DNA of 64,000 bases from Aeromicrobium sp. Leaf350 (lineage in GTDB: Bacteria > Actinomycetota > Actinomycetes > Propionibacteriales > Nocardioidaceae). This document shows positions 16,322-24,467 of the stretch, piece by piece (within the stretch, counting starts at the first letter, position 1; each line of letters begins with the position of its first letter). Both the position numbers and the translations under genes were made by a program. The notes below the pieces were generated by a model. That model saw only the letters and a list, made by a program, of their open reading frames with translations, did no database searches and was not told where the DNA came from. Location: the NCBI RefSeq assembly GCF_916858655.1, contig NZ_CAKASL010000002.1, forward strand, positions 620,001 through 684,000. Reading direction: 5' to 3'.

Positions 16322-17385
16322 CGACGCGTCCTCGCGGCCTGAGCCTGCGGATGCGTCTGACCCTGAGCTATGCCGGCTTCCTGCTGGTGGCGGGTGGTGC
16401 GCTGCTGGCCGGGCTCGTGCTGCTCGTGCTGCACTACCTCCCGGCCGGCAACCTGCAGACGATCGACGGCGACTACTCGCCCGGCCGCCGGGACCTCGTG
16501 GAGGCGACCCTGCCGTGGTTCGCCCGGGGCATGCTCTTCCTGCTCGTCGTCGGCGTCGCGGGCGGCTGGGTGCTCGCCGGCCGGATGCTGCGTCCGCTGG
16601 AGCCGATCGATCGTGCCGTGCGCGCGGCTGCCGGCGGGTCCCTGTCGCACCGCATCGACCTGCCGGGGACCGACGACGAGCTCCGCCGGCTCGCCGACGG
16701 GTTCGACGAGATGCTCGCCCGGCTCGAGGACTCCTTCGAGGAGCAGCGTCGCTTCACGGCGAACGCGTCCCACGAGCTGCGCACGCCCCTGGCCGTCACG
16801 AAGGCGATGCTCGAGGTCGCCCGGGCCGATCCGGAAGGGGTCGACGAGGCGACGCTGGCGCGTCTCGACGAGACGAACGAGCGCTCCATCGCGATCATCG
16901 AGGCGCTGCTGGCCCTGGCCCGCATCGACCGGGGCACGCTCGCGAGCCAACCGGTCGACCTCGAGCCGGTCGTCCGGTCAGCCGTGGCCGAGGTGCCGGA
17001 CGGCATCGCGCTCACGTGTCGCACCGCTCCCAGCACCGTGGCCGGGGATCCCGTCCTGCTGCACCAGCTCGTCGCGAACCTCGTGCGCAACGCGGTGATC
17101 CACAACCGCACCACGGCCGGGTTCGTCGACGTCGTGCTGGAGCCGGCGGCCGGTCGGGCACGGCTCACGGTCGAGAACTCCGGACCCGACATCCCGCCCG
17201 GCGTCGTCGGCACCTTGACCGAGCCCTTCGTCCGCCTGGCCTCGCGCACGAGCGACGCCGGCCGGGGGAGCGGCCTGGGGCTGGCGATCGTGACCTCGAT
17301 CTGCCGCGTCCACCATGCCGACCTCGTGCTGACGGCCCGCGCCGGCGGCGGTCTCGTCGTGACCGTCGACGTCCCCACGGCCTGA
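16318..17385 (+). CDS. Sensor histidine kinase
   Basis: The 355-residue protein has two transmembrane helices (about 17-39 and 70-90) with a short 30-residue external loop. A HAMP region follows, then a HisKA domain with phospho-acceptor His152 in A-S-H-E-L-R-T-P-L, and a HATPase domain with V-A-N-L-V-R-N-A-V and G-S-G-L-G-L. The tiny external loop suggests sensing within or near the membrane rather than binding a large ligand. It overlaps the regulator gene by four bases. Confidence 0.88.
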   Translation: MTTRPRGLSLRMRLTLSYAGFLLVAGGALLAGLVLLVLHYLPAGNLQTIDGDYSPGRRDLVEATLPWFARGMLFLLVVGVAGGWVLAGRMLRPLEPIDRAVRAAAGGSLSHRIDLPGTDDELRRLADGFDEMLARLEDSFEEQRRFTANASHELRTPLAVTKAMLEVARADPEGVDEATLARLDETNERSIAIIEALLALARIDRGTLASQPVDLEPVVRSAVAEVPDGIALTCRTAPSTVAGDPVLLHQLVANLVRNAVIHNRTTAGFVDVVLEPAAGRARLTVENSGPDIPPGVVGTLTEPFVRLASRTSDAGRGSGLGLAIVTSICRVHHADLVLTARAGGGLVVTVDVPTA

Positions 17386-17416
17386 TCGAGCAGCATCTCG
17401 GGGCTGCTGGCACTGC

Positions 17417-17488
17417 TACCCTGAGGGTGTCGGCATCGTGCCGCACTCAGGGAAGACTCTTTCGTCGACCGTCCGGCCAGCTCTGGCC
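17417..17488 (+). promoter_or_regulatory. Candidate operator or leader RNA before the DUF1611 operon
   Basis: The 163-base gap holds a possible -10 (TACCCT, 17417-17422). It also holds an inverted repeat at 17419-17452 (CCCTGAG with CTCAGGG outside, CGGCA with TGCCG inside). A second inverted repeat, GGCCAGCTCTGGCC at 17475-17488, is followed by a pyrimidine-rich T tract. The first may be an operator overlapping the promoter. If transcription starts further upstream, both would form RNA hairpins and the second could act as an attenuator. No known riboswitch core is recognised. Confidence 0.35.
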
Positions 17489-17548
17489 TTTCTCTCGTTT
17501 TCTGACGCCTCCTCTGATGGTTCACCATCACCCTCTCGAGGAGACCCC

Positions 17549-18712
17549 GTGATTTCCCCTGTCCCCAACGCCGACGTCGACGACCTGGTGCGCTCCGCGC
17601 TCGACGCCGCGATCTCGCTGCCGGTCGGCTCCACCGCGATCACCTACTGCGAGGGCCAGTTCGGCGAGCAGGACGGGAAGACGGCGAACGGTCTCGTCCG
17701 TCACTCCGAGAAGTACGAGATCCTCAGCGTGATCGACAGCCGGCAGGCTGGCGCCGATGCCGGGATGTTCCTCGACGGCACGCGGAACGGCATCCCCGTC
17801 CTCGCGAGCCTGGCCGAGGCGATCGCCGACGCCGGCTTCGTGCCGGACTATCTGATCTGCGGCGTGGCCCCGGCCGACGGCCTGCTGTCCGACGCCCAGC
17901 GCCTGGTCCTGCTCGACGGCATCACGCGCGGCATGCACGTCATCAACGGTCTCCACGAGTTCCTCAACGACGACGCCGAGTTCGTGGCCGCTGCGCTCCT
18001 GGCCGGCGTGACGATCACGGACGTGCGTCGCCCGAAGGACAAGAAGGACCTCCACCTCTTCTCCGGCCGGATCTTCGACGTCACGTGCCCGCGCATCGCG
18101 GTGCTCGGCACCGACGGCGCGATCGGCAAGCGCACGACCGCGACCCTCCTGGTGCAGGCGCTCAACGAGGCCGGCATCAAGGCCGTCATGGTCGGCACCG
18201 GACAGACCACCCTGATCCAGGGCGGCAAGTACGGGGTGGCGCTCGACGCGCTCGTGCCGCAGTTCTGCTCGGGCGAGGTCGAGCACCAGGTCGTGCGGGC
18301 GTTCGAGGGCGAGGACCCCGACGTCATCGTCGTCGAGGGCCAGGGCGCGCTGAGCCACCCGGCGTACCTGACCTCCGGCCACATCCTGCGCGGCAGCCGG
18401 CCCCAGGGCGTCATCGTGCAGCACGCGCCGCGGCGCGAGGTCCTGGGCGACTTCCCGATGGTCGCGATGCCCACGGCGGCCAGCGAGGCCAGGCTCATCG
18501 AGGCGTTCGCCGACACCACGGTCATCGGCATCACCGTGAACCACGAGCGCATGGCCGACGACGCCGAGATCGGCGAGGCCATCGACACGCTGCAGCGTGA
18601 GCTCGGTCTGCCGGCGACCGATCCGCTGACGCGACCGCTCGACCAGCTCGTCGACATGGTGCTGCAGGCGTTCCCGGAGCTCGAGGCGCGCGTCGCCCCG
18701 GGCGCGCGGTGA
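17549..18712 (+). CDS. DUF1611 protein, DgcN-like (D-glutamate N-acetyltransferase family)
   Basis: The 387-residue protein belongs to the DUF1611 family. It has an N-terminal Rossmann-like part (about 20-170) and a C-terminal P-loop-like domain starting A-V-L-G-T-D-G-A-I-G-K-R-T-T. A family member, DgcN, acetylates D-glutamate in D-amino acid catabolism. The GTG start has a strong CGAGGAGA ribosome site and a leader of more than 100 bases, unlike the many leaderless genes here. Its stop overlaps the racemase-like gene by four bases. A role in D-amino acid or cell-wall peptide metabolism is inferred. Confidence 0.75.
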   Translation: MISPVPNADVDDLVRSALDAAISLPVGSTAITYCEGQFGEQDGKTANGLVRHSEKYEILSVIDSRQAGADAGMFLDGTRNGIPVLASLAEAIADAGFVPDYLICGVAPADGLLSDAQRLVLLDGITRGMHVINGLHEFLNDDAEFVAAALLAGVTITDVRRPKDKKDLHLFSGRIFDVTCPRIAVLGTDGAIGKRTTATLLVQALNEAGIKAVMVGTGQTTLIQGGKYGVALDALVPQFCSGEVEHQVVRAFEGEDPDVIVVEGQGALSHPAYLTSGHILRGSRPQGVIVQHAPRREVLGDFPMVAMPTAASEARLIEAFADTTVIGITVNHERMADDAEIGEAIDTLQRELGLPATDPLTRPLDQLVDMVLQAFPELEARVAPGAR

Positions 18713-19827
18713 CCGCGCCGCGGCTCGACGTCGACCTGGACCTGGTCACCCACAACACCCGCTCGCTCGTCGACCGGCTCGCGCCGCGCGGCATCCGCGT
18801 GACGGGCGTCGCGAAGGCGACGCTCGGATCGCGTGACGTCGCCGCGGCGATGGTGCTCGGCGGGGCCAGCGGCATCGGTGACTCCCGCATCGAGAACCTC
18901 GCTCGCCTGCGCGCCGCCGGTGCGGCGGCACCCCTGACCCTGATCCGGTCGCCGATGCTGAGCCAGGCCGAGCGGGTCGTGCGCACCGCCGACGTCAGCC
19001 TCAACACCGAGGCCGTCGTCCTGGCCGCCCTGTCCACCGCGGCCCTGCACCAGGTCGTGACCCACGACGTCGTGCTGATGGTCGAGCTCGGTGACCTGCG
19101 CGAGGGGATCGCCACGGTCGACGTCGTCGACCTGGCGGGGGTCGTGGCGGCGCTGCCCGGGCTGCGCCTCGCCGGCCTCGGCACGAACCTCGCCTGCCGC
19201 AGCGGCATCGTCCCCGACCAGGACAAGATGGACCAGTTGTCGGCCCTCGTCGAGCTCGTCGAGGCGCGGGTCGGTCGCCCGCTCACGATCGTCACCGGCG
19301 GCAACTCGGCCAACCTGGACTGGGCCCTCGGCACGAACGACGTCGGTCGCATCGACGAGCTCCGCCTGGGGGAGTCGATCCTGCTCGGCACGGAGCCCCT
19401 CCACCGCCAGCCGATCGTCGGCCTGCGCACCGATGCCTTCACGCTCGTCGCGGAGGTCATCGAGGTGCAGACGAAGCCGGCCCAGGCGTGGGGTGCGACG
19501 GGCCAGAACGCGTTCGGGGACACCCCGCTGCGGGGCGGGCCGGGTCTCGTGCGTCAGGCCATCGCGGCGATCGGCCGGCAGGACGTCGACCCGGACGGGG
19601 CGACACCCCCGGACGGCATGACGGTCCTGGCAGCGAGCAGCGACCACCTCGTGCTCGACGTCGGCGACCACGACGTCGCGGTCGGCGACGAGATCAGCTT
19701 CCGGCTCGACTACAGCGCGCTCGTGCGCGCCATGACGTCGCCGTTCGTCAGCACCAGCAGGGTCACCAGGCCCGCCATCGACCCTGTCCCCCTCGACCCC
19801 GTCCCCCTCACCGGAGGAGCCGCATGA
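18709..19827 (+). CDS. PLP-dependent amino-acid racemase, alanine/ornithine racemase-like fold
   Basis: The 372-residue protein resembles the N-terminal barrel of alanine racemases and the ornithine racemase (Orr) group. The probable PLP lysine is Lys36 in G-V-A-K-A-T-L-G, and T-G-G-N-S-A-N near residue 200 probably binds the phosphate. The C-terminal region carries I-D-E-L-R-L-G-E-S-I-L-L-G, typical of this group. The amino acid racemised is unknown. It is fused by four-base overlaps to DUF1611 upstream and the dipeptidase downstream, so the three proteins probably act in one pathway. Confidence 0.75.
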   Translation: MTAPRLDVDLDLVTHNTRSLVDRLAPRGIRVTGVAKATLGSRDVAAAMVLGGASGIGDSRIENLARLRAAGAAAPLTLIRSPMLSQAERVVRTADVSLNTEAVVLAALSTAALHQVVTHDVVLMVELGDLREGIATVDVVDLAGVVAALPGLRLAGLGTNLACRSGIVPDQDKMDQLSALVELVEARVGRPLTIVTGGNSANLDWALGTNDVGRIDELRLGESILLGTEPLHRQPIVGLRTDAFTLVAEVIEVQTKPAQAWGATGQNAFGDTPLRGGPGLVRQAIAAIGRQDVDPDGATPPDGMTVLAASSDHLVLDVGDHDVAVGDEISFRLDYSALVRAMTSPFVSTSRVTRPAIDPVPLDPVPLTGGAA

Positions 19828-21014
19828 CCTCGACCACCCACGCCGAGCGCCTCGCCCGGGCCTCGGCGATCCTGCGACGCCGGCCGATCATCGACGGGCA
19901 CAACGACCTGCCGTGGGTCGCGCGGGAGGTGGCCGACTACGACCTGGAGACCTTGAACCTCCACGACACGGCCGACCTGACCCACACCGACCTGAGGCGT
20001 CTGCGCGCCGGCCACGTCGGTGCCCAGTTCTGGTCGGTGTGGGTGCCGACCGACCTCGCCGACGACGGCGCACTCGTCGCGACGCTGGAGCAGATCGACT
20101 TCGTGCACCAGATGATCGCCGCGTACCCGAGCGACTTCGCGCTGGCCGTGTCGGCCGAGGACGTCGAGCGAGCACAGGCCGAGGGGCGCATCGCGTGCCT
20201 GATCGGCGCCGAGGGCGGGCACTCCATCGGCAACTCGCTGGGTGCGCTGCGCACGCTGCACATGCTCGGTGTCCGCTACCTGACCCTGACCCACGACCGC
20301 AACGTCCCGTGGGCCGACTCCGCGACCGACCTGCCCGTCGCTCACGGGCTGACCCGCTTCGGCCGCGAGATCGTCGCGGAGATGAACCGCATCGGCATGC
20401 TGGTCGACCTGTCCCACGTCTCGACCGAGACCATGAACGACGCGCTCGACGTGACCGAGGCGCCCGTGATCTTCAGCCACTCCTGCTGTCGTGCGCTCGT
20501 CGACCACCCCCGCAACGTGCCCGACGACGTCCTGCACCGGCTGCGGGACAACGGCGGGCTCTGCATGGTGAGCTTCGTCCCCGAGTTCGTCTCGGCGGAG
20601 TACCACGCCTGGTCGGTCCGGCTCGAGGAGCACCTGCGCCACCGCGGCTTCGCGGGCGGCACCCGCGGCTCGCGGGAGGAGTGTCGCCAGGAGTTCATCC
20701 GGTCGGACCCGCCGCCCCGCACGACCCTGAGCCAGGTCGCCGACCACCTGGAGCACGCCCGCAGCATCCTCGGCATCGAGGGCGTCGGCATCGGTGGCGA
20801 CTACGACGGGACGCCCGACTTCCCCGACGACCTCCCTGACGTCTCGGGCTACCCGGCCCTGTTCGCCGAGCTGGTTGGGCGGGGGTGGACCGACGAGGAG
20901 TGCGAGATGCTGGCCGGCGGCAACGTCCTGCGGGTCATGTGCGCGGCCTTGCCGGTCGCCGAACGGCTCGGTGCCAGTCGTCGCCCATCGCGCATGAGGC
21001 TCGGAGCCGAGTAG
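19824..21014 (+). CDS. Membrane-dipeptidase family (M19) metallopeptidase
   Basis: The 396-residue protein has the M19 metal site I-D-G-H-N-D-L near residues 22-28, the bridging glutamate in I-G-A-E-G-G-H-S, the H in D-L-S-H-V-S and F-S-H-S-C. It hydrolyses dipeptides, often tolerating a D-residue in the second position. No signal peptide is present, so it is cytoplasmic. ATG at 19824 overlaps the racemase stop and has a GGAGGAG ribosome site. In this operon it could release D-amino acids that the two upstream enzymes modify. Confidence 0.85.
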   Translation: MTSTTHAERLARASAILRRRPIIDGHNDLPWVAREVADYDLETLNLHDTADLTHTDLRRLRAGHVGAQFWSVWVPTDLADDGALVATLEQIDFVHQMIAAYPSDFALAVSAEDVERAQAEGRIACLIGAEGGHSIGNSLGALRTLHMLGVRYLTLTHDRNVPWADSATDLPVAHGLTRFGREIVAEMNRIGMLVDLSHVSTETMNDALDVTEAPVIFSHSCCRALVDHPRNVPDDVLHRLRDNGGLCMVSFVPEFVSAEYHAWSVRLEEHLRHRGFAGGTRGSREECRQEFIRSDPPPRTTLSQVADHLEHARSILGIEGVGIGGDYDGTPDFPDDLPDVSGYPALFAELVGRGWTDEECEMLAGGNVLRVMCAALPVAERLGASRRPSRMRLGAE

Positions 21015-21043
21015 CCGTCACGCGATGTGACCTGCGTCTCATC

Positions 21044-21049
21044 TAGGCT
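21044..21049 (+). promoter_or_regulatory. -10 box of leaderless BASS-transporter promoter
   Basis: TAGGCT is followed by six bases and ATG at 21056. It is the same hexamer and spacing class as the moaA and 52393 genes. Confidence 0.55.
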
Positions 21050-21055
21050 GCCGGG

Positions 21056-21967
21056 ATGAACGACTCGGCACTCATCACGACCGGACTCCCGATCGCGCTG
21101 GCCGTCATCATGTTCGGCCTCGGCCTGAGCCTGACGACCGACGACTTCGTCCGGGTCGCGCGCTCGCCCAAGGCGGTCGTGGTGGCGCTCGTGCTGCAGA
21201 TCCTCGTGCTGCCGTTCGTGGCCTTCGGCCTCGTCACGGCCTTCGACCTCGACCCGCTCCTCGCGGTCGGGGTGATGCTGCTCGCCGCGTCCCCGGGCGG
21301 CACGACGGCCAACCTCTTCAGCCACCTGTTCCGCGGCGACGTCGCGCTGAACGTGACGCTGACCGCGGTCAACTCGGTGCTGGCGGCGGTGACGATCCCG
21401 CTGATCACGAACGTCGCGATCGGCTACTTCGACGCCGACGGCGAGCTGGGGCTGCAGCTCGGCAAGGTCGTGCAGGTCATCGCGATCGTGCTGGTGCCGG
21501 TCGCGATCGGCATGCTGGTGCGGAGTCGCAACCCCGCTGTCGCGGCCCGTGCCGACCGGCCGGTGCGGATCTTCTCGATCGTCGTGCTCGTCGCCGTGTC
21601 CGTGGGTGCGATCCTGGGGGAGCGCGAGAACATCGGCGACTACGTCGAGCAGGTGGGCATCGTGGCCGGCCTGTTCTGCCTGATCAGTCTGAGCCTCGGC
21701 TACCTCGGTGCGCGTGTGCTCCGGCTCGATCACGCCCAGGCCGTCGCGAGCTCGATGGAGATCGGCATCCACAACACGACGATCGCGCTCACGATCGCGC
21801 TGAGCGTGCTCGACAGCACGGAGGTGGCGATCCCCGCCGCGGTCTACTCGATCCTCATGTACGTGCTCGCGACCGCGTTCGGGTTCGCCATCACGGCGGG
21901 CCGCCGAGGGTCGGCCGAGGTCAGCGGGGGAGAGGCAGCTCCCGCAGCGGGTCGCCGCCGTCGATGA
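21056..21967 (+). CDS. Bile acid:sodium symporter (BASS) family transporter
   Basis: The 303-residue protein has about nine to ten transmembrane helices. It has BASS-family features: M-F-G-L-G-L-S-L in helix 1, A-A-S-P-G-G-T-T-A-N-L in a core helix and E-I-G-I-H-N-T-T-I-A in a later crossing helix. Family members import organic anions such as bile acids, pantoate or keto acids with sodium. The substrate here is unknown. It is transcribed from its own leaderless promoter, not from the dipeptidase operon. Confidence 0.85.
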   Translation: MNDSALITTGLPIALAVIMFGLGLSLTTDDFVRVARSPKAVVVALVLQILVLPFVAFGLVTAFDLDPLLAVGVMLLAASPGGTTANLFSHLFRGDVALNVTLTAVNSVLAAVTIPLITNVAIGYFDADGELGLQLGKVVQVIAIVLVPVAIGMLVRSRNPAVAARADRPVRIFSIVVLVAVSVGAILGERENIGDYVEQVGIVAGLFCLISLSLGYLGARVLRLDHAQAVASSMEIGIHNTTIALTIALSVLDSTEVAIPAAVYSILMYVLATAFGFAITAGRRGSAEVSGGEAAPAAGRRRR

Positions 21968-22022
21968 ACAGCAGGTAGCCTCCAGGCACAGTTGATGCAC
22001 AGACTTGCCTCTCGGAGGATCC

Positions 22023-22550
22023 ATGAACGACGTCCTGTACTTCGTGCTCGCCGCCGTGCTTCTGGCGTTCGTGTGGTTCCTGCCGAAGATCCGGCGCCGC
22101 GCACGCGGGTGGGGCAACGAGGTCGGTACACGCGCCAGCGAGGCCTACGCCGACGGAAAGCTGCCCGGCGCCCTGGCAGCGCTCGGCGAGACCCTCGTGC
22201 TCGAGACGGACGAGTCGACGGCGGCGCGGGTCGTCGAGACGGCGGTCGCCACCAAGCCGAAGCGGTACCGCGCGCTGGGCGGAGGCGCCTACACGGCGAA
22301 GTTCGTGGAGCACGGGGACGTCGAGGTGCGTCTGGTCCCGGCCGGTTCGGGTGCGCAGCTCCAGCTCGAGTCCTTCCGGGACTACATGAAGTTCCCCCAG
22401 GGGCGCCGCGAGTGGGACGACCTGCGCGAGCGCGTGACCGCCGCTGCGGCTGCCGAGAACGTCCTGGTGCGCGCCGGTGAGTTGCTCACCTTCGAGCGAC
22501 GCGAGCAGGTCGAGGAGTCGAACTACCGGTGGCGGCGCGTCAGCGCGTGA
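22023..22550 (+). CDS. Hypothetical protein with N-terminal membrane anchor
   Basis: The 175-residue protein has one N-terminal hydrophobic helix (about 3-22) followed by a basic stretch and a soluble alpha/beta region. The ATG at 22023 is preceded by CTCGGAGGATCC, a good ribosome site, and is preferred to an ATG six codons earlier. I do not recognise a family. The soluble part has a charged segment rich in Arg/Glu near the end (T-F-E-R-R-E-Q-V-E-E). It ends four bases from the convergent DUF1304 gene. Confidence 0.65.
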   Translation: MNDVLYFVLAAVLLAFVWFLPKIRRRARGWGNEVGTRASEAYADGKLPGALAALGETLVLETDESTAARVVETAVATKPKRYRALGGGAYTAKFVEHGDVEVRLVPAGSGAQLQLESFRDYMKFPQGRREWDDLRERVTAAAAAENVLVRAGELLTFERREQVEESNYRWRRVSA

Positions 22551-22554
22551 CGGG

Positions 22555-22941
22555 TCACAGCGAGCCGAGCACCAGCAGGACGATCGCGACCAGGGGGAGC
22601 AGGCCTTGGACCACGGCTGCCCGTGCCTTGTCGGGCGACGACAGCAGCAGGACGAGCGCTGCGCCGACCATCGACCCCGCGCCGACCAGCACGAGGGTCA
22701 GCCCGACGGCCTCGTTCCCCGACGCGTGCACGACCGTGCCGACCACGATCTCGATCGTGAGGAACAGGTTGTAGAAGCCCTGGTTGAAGGCGAGGGGCCG
22801 GGTGATCTCGGCCTCCTCGGCCGTGCGCACCCCGAACGTGGCCCGGGCGCGGGGGCCCGTCCACACGAGGGACTCGAGCCAGAAGATGTACACGTGGAGC
22901 GCGGCGGCGAGCCCCGCGAGGACCAGACCGGCGATGACCAT
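22555..22941 (-). CDS. DUF1304 family small membrane protein
   Basis: The 128-residue protein has four transmembrane helices. It shows DUF1304 features: an early H-V-Y-I-F-W-L-E, N-Q-G-F-Y-N-L-F-L in the second helix, and a G-x-G-S-M-V-G-A-A-L helix. Function is unknown. A TAGCCT -10 box ends six bases before the ATG. Confidence 0.8.
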   Translation of the reverse strand: MVIAGLVLAGLAAALHVYIFWLESLVWTGPRARATFGVRTAEEAEITRPLAFNQGFYNLFLTIEIVVGTVVHASGNEAVGLTLVLVGAGSMVGAALVLLLSSPDKARAAVVQGLLPLVAIVLLVLGSL

Positions 22942-22947
22942 CCGGTC

Positions 22948-22953
22948 AGGCTA
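22948..22953 (-). promoter_or_regulatory. -10 box of leaderless DUF1304 promoter
   Basis: TAGCCT on the reverse strand lies six bases before ATG at 22941. It is back to back with the forward promoter at 22988. Confidence 0.5.
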
Positions 22954-22987
22954 GACCCGACGCGGGTCGGTGCAGGGAGCGACCGGC

Positions 22988-22993
22988 TAAGGT
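22988..22993 (+). promoter_or_regulatory. -10 box of leaderless IMPase promoter
   Basis: TAAGGT is followed by six bases and GTG at 23000. Confidence 0.5.
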
Positions 22994-22999
22994 CTGGCC

Positions 23000-23773
23000 G
23001 TGACCCTGATCGACGACGCCCAGCTCGCCGCCCGACTCGTCACCGAGGCGGCTCGGCTCGCCTCCGAGATGCGGACCACCGGCCTCGAGGTCGCCCGCAA
23101 GACGTCGGTCTCCGACGTCGTCACGGATGCCGACCACGCCGCCGAGCGGCTCGTGGTCGAGACCCTGACGCGTGAGCGCCCCGACGACGGACTCCTCGGC
23201 GAGGAGGGCACCGAGGCGGCGGGCACGTCCGGGCGACGCTGGGTCATCGACCCGGTCGACGGCACCTACAACTTCGCCTCCGGCTCCGACTACTGGTGCT
23301 CCGCGATCGCGCTGACCGATGGCGACGTCGCGGTGCTGGGCGCGGTCGCGCACCACGCGACCGGCACGGTGTGGGTCGGCGGCCCCGACCTCCCGACGAC
23401 CGCGAACGGGCAGCCGCTCGACGGGCGTCAGGACGCCGAGCTGGCCGGGCTCAGCGTCGCGAGCTACCTGCACCCGAGCGGCATCGGCCACGAGAACGTG
23501 CGCGAGCCGTTCCTGCGCGCCGCCTCGGGCGCCGCGACGCTGCGCATGCTCGGGTCCGGCTCGATGGACCTGGTGGGCGTCGCGACCGGGCGCATCGGGG
23601 CCTGGTTCCAGCACAGCACGCCCGCGTGGGACTGGCTCCCGGGTGCGGCGATCGTGGCCGGTGCCGGCTGCAGCGCCGTGCAGCGCGAGGTCGGAGGACT
23701 GCTCTGGTCGGCCGCCGGACCGCCGACGGCGACGCGCGAGATCGTCGAGCGACTGACGGGGGAGGACCGATGA
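23000..23773 (+). CDS. Inositol monophosphatase-family phosphatase
   Basis: The 257-residue protein has the metal-binding G-E-E-G, D-P-V-D-G-T-Y-N-F (DPxDGTxNF) and W-D-W-L-P-G-A motifs of the IMPase superfamily. It hydrolyses a small phosphate ester such as inositol-, histidinol- or bisphospho-nucleotide phosphates; motifs alone do not decide which. The GTG start follows a TAAGGT -10 box by six bases. The stop overlaps the LOG gene by four bases (ATGA). Confidence 0.85.
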   Translation: MTLIDDAQLAARLVTEAARLASEMRTTGLEVARKTSVSDVVTDADHAAERLVVETLTRERPDDGLLGEEGTEAAGTSGRRWVIDPVDGTYNFASGSDYWCSAIALTDGDVAVLGAVAHHATGTVWVGGPDLPTTANGQPLDGRQDAELAGLSVASYLHPSGIGHENVREPFLRAASGAATLRMLGSGSMDLVGVATGRIGAWFQHSTPAWDWLPGAAIVAGAGCSAVQREVGGLLWSAAGPPTATREIVERLTGEDR

Positions 23774-24354
23774 GCACGCTGGCGTCGGTCGCGGTGTTCT
23801 GCGGGTCGCGATTCGGCTCCGACCCGGCGTACGAGCAGGCTGCCGTCGAGGTCGGGCGCACGCTCGCCGAGCGCGGCATCACGCTGGTCTACGGAGGCGG
23901 CCGTGTGGGCCTAATGGGTGCCGTCGCGGACGCGGCGATGGCCGCCGGCGGCGAGGTCGTGGGCGTGATCCCGCGCTCCCTCGACGAGCGGGAGGTCGCC
24001 CACGCAGGGCTGTCCGAGCTGCACGTCGTCGAGACGATGCACGAGCGCAAGGCGATCATGGCCGACCGTGCCGAGGCGTTCCTCGCGCTGCCCGGCGGCA
24101 TGGGCACGCTCGAGGAGATCACCGAGCAGTGGACCTGGACCCAGCTCGGCATCCACGCCAAGCGCAGCGCGTTCTACGACGTGGCCGGGTTCTGGCGCCC
24201 GCTGGCCACCCTGGTCGACTCGATGGTCGAGGCCGGCTTCCTGACGCCCGCCCACGCCGAGCTGGTGACCTTCGACGACGACCTCGAGAGCCTGCTCGAC
24301 ACCCTGGCGCAGCCCCTGCCGGCTCAGAGCAAGGACTACGACGCCCGTCCGTGA
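23770..24354 (+). CDS. LOG-family nucleoside 5'-monophosphate phosphoribohydrolase
   Basis: The 194-residue protein is a typical TIGR00730/LOG protein. It has V-F-C-G-S-R-F-G at the start, Y-G-G-G-R-V-G-L-M-G, M-H-E-R-K-A and the catalytic P-G-G-M-G-T-L-E-E. Such enzymes split N6-modified AMP to free bases (cytokinin type) and ribose-5-phosphate. The ATG at 23770 overlaps the IMPase stop. All catalytic residues are present. Confidence 0.88.
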   Translation: MSTLASVAVFCGSRFGSDPAYEQAAVEVGRTLAERGITLVYGGGRVGLMGAVADAAMAAGGEVVGVIPRSLDEREVAHAGLSELHVVETMHERKAIMADRAEAFLALPGGMGTLEEITEQWTWTQLGIHAKRSAFYDVAGFWRPLATLVDSMVEAGFLTPAHAELVTFDDDLESLLDTLAQPLPAQSKDYDARP

Positions 24355-24467
24355 GGCTCCGCCGCTGGGCGGGGCGTGGCGACGGTCACACGTCGGCGCA
24401 CCCGACGTTCAGCGACACGACACCCCGACGTCGGCATCCCGTCAGAGACCGGGGCGAGCGTGAAGGC

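Noticed and set aside
14957..17385. Vancomycin resistance cluster
   Set aside because: VanY-like peptidase and two-component genes are present, but no vanH, vanA/B or vanX; these families are common in actinobacteria without resistance.
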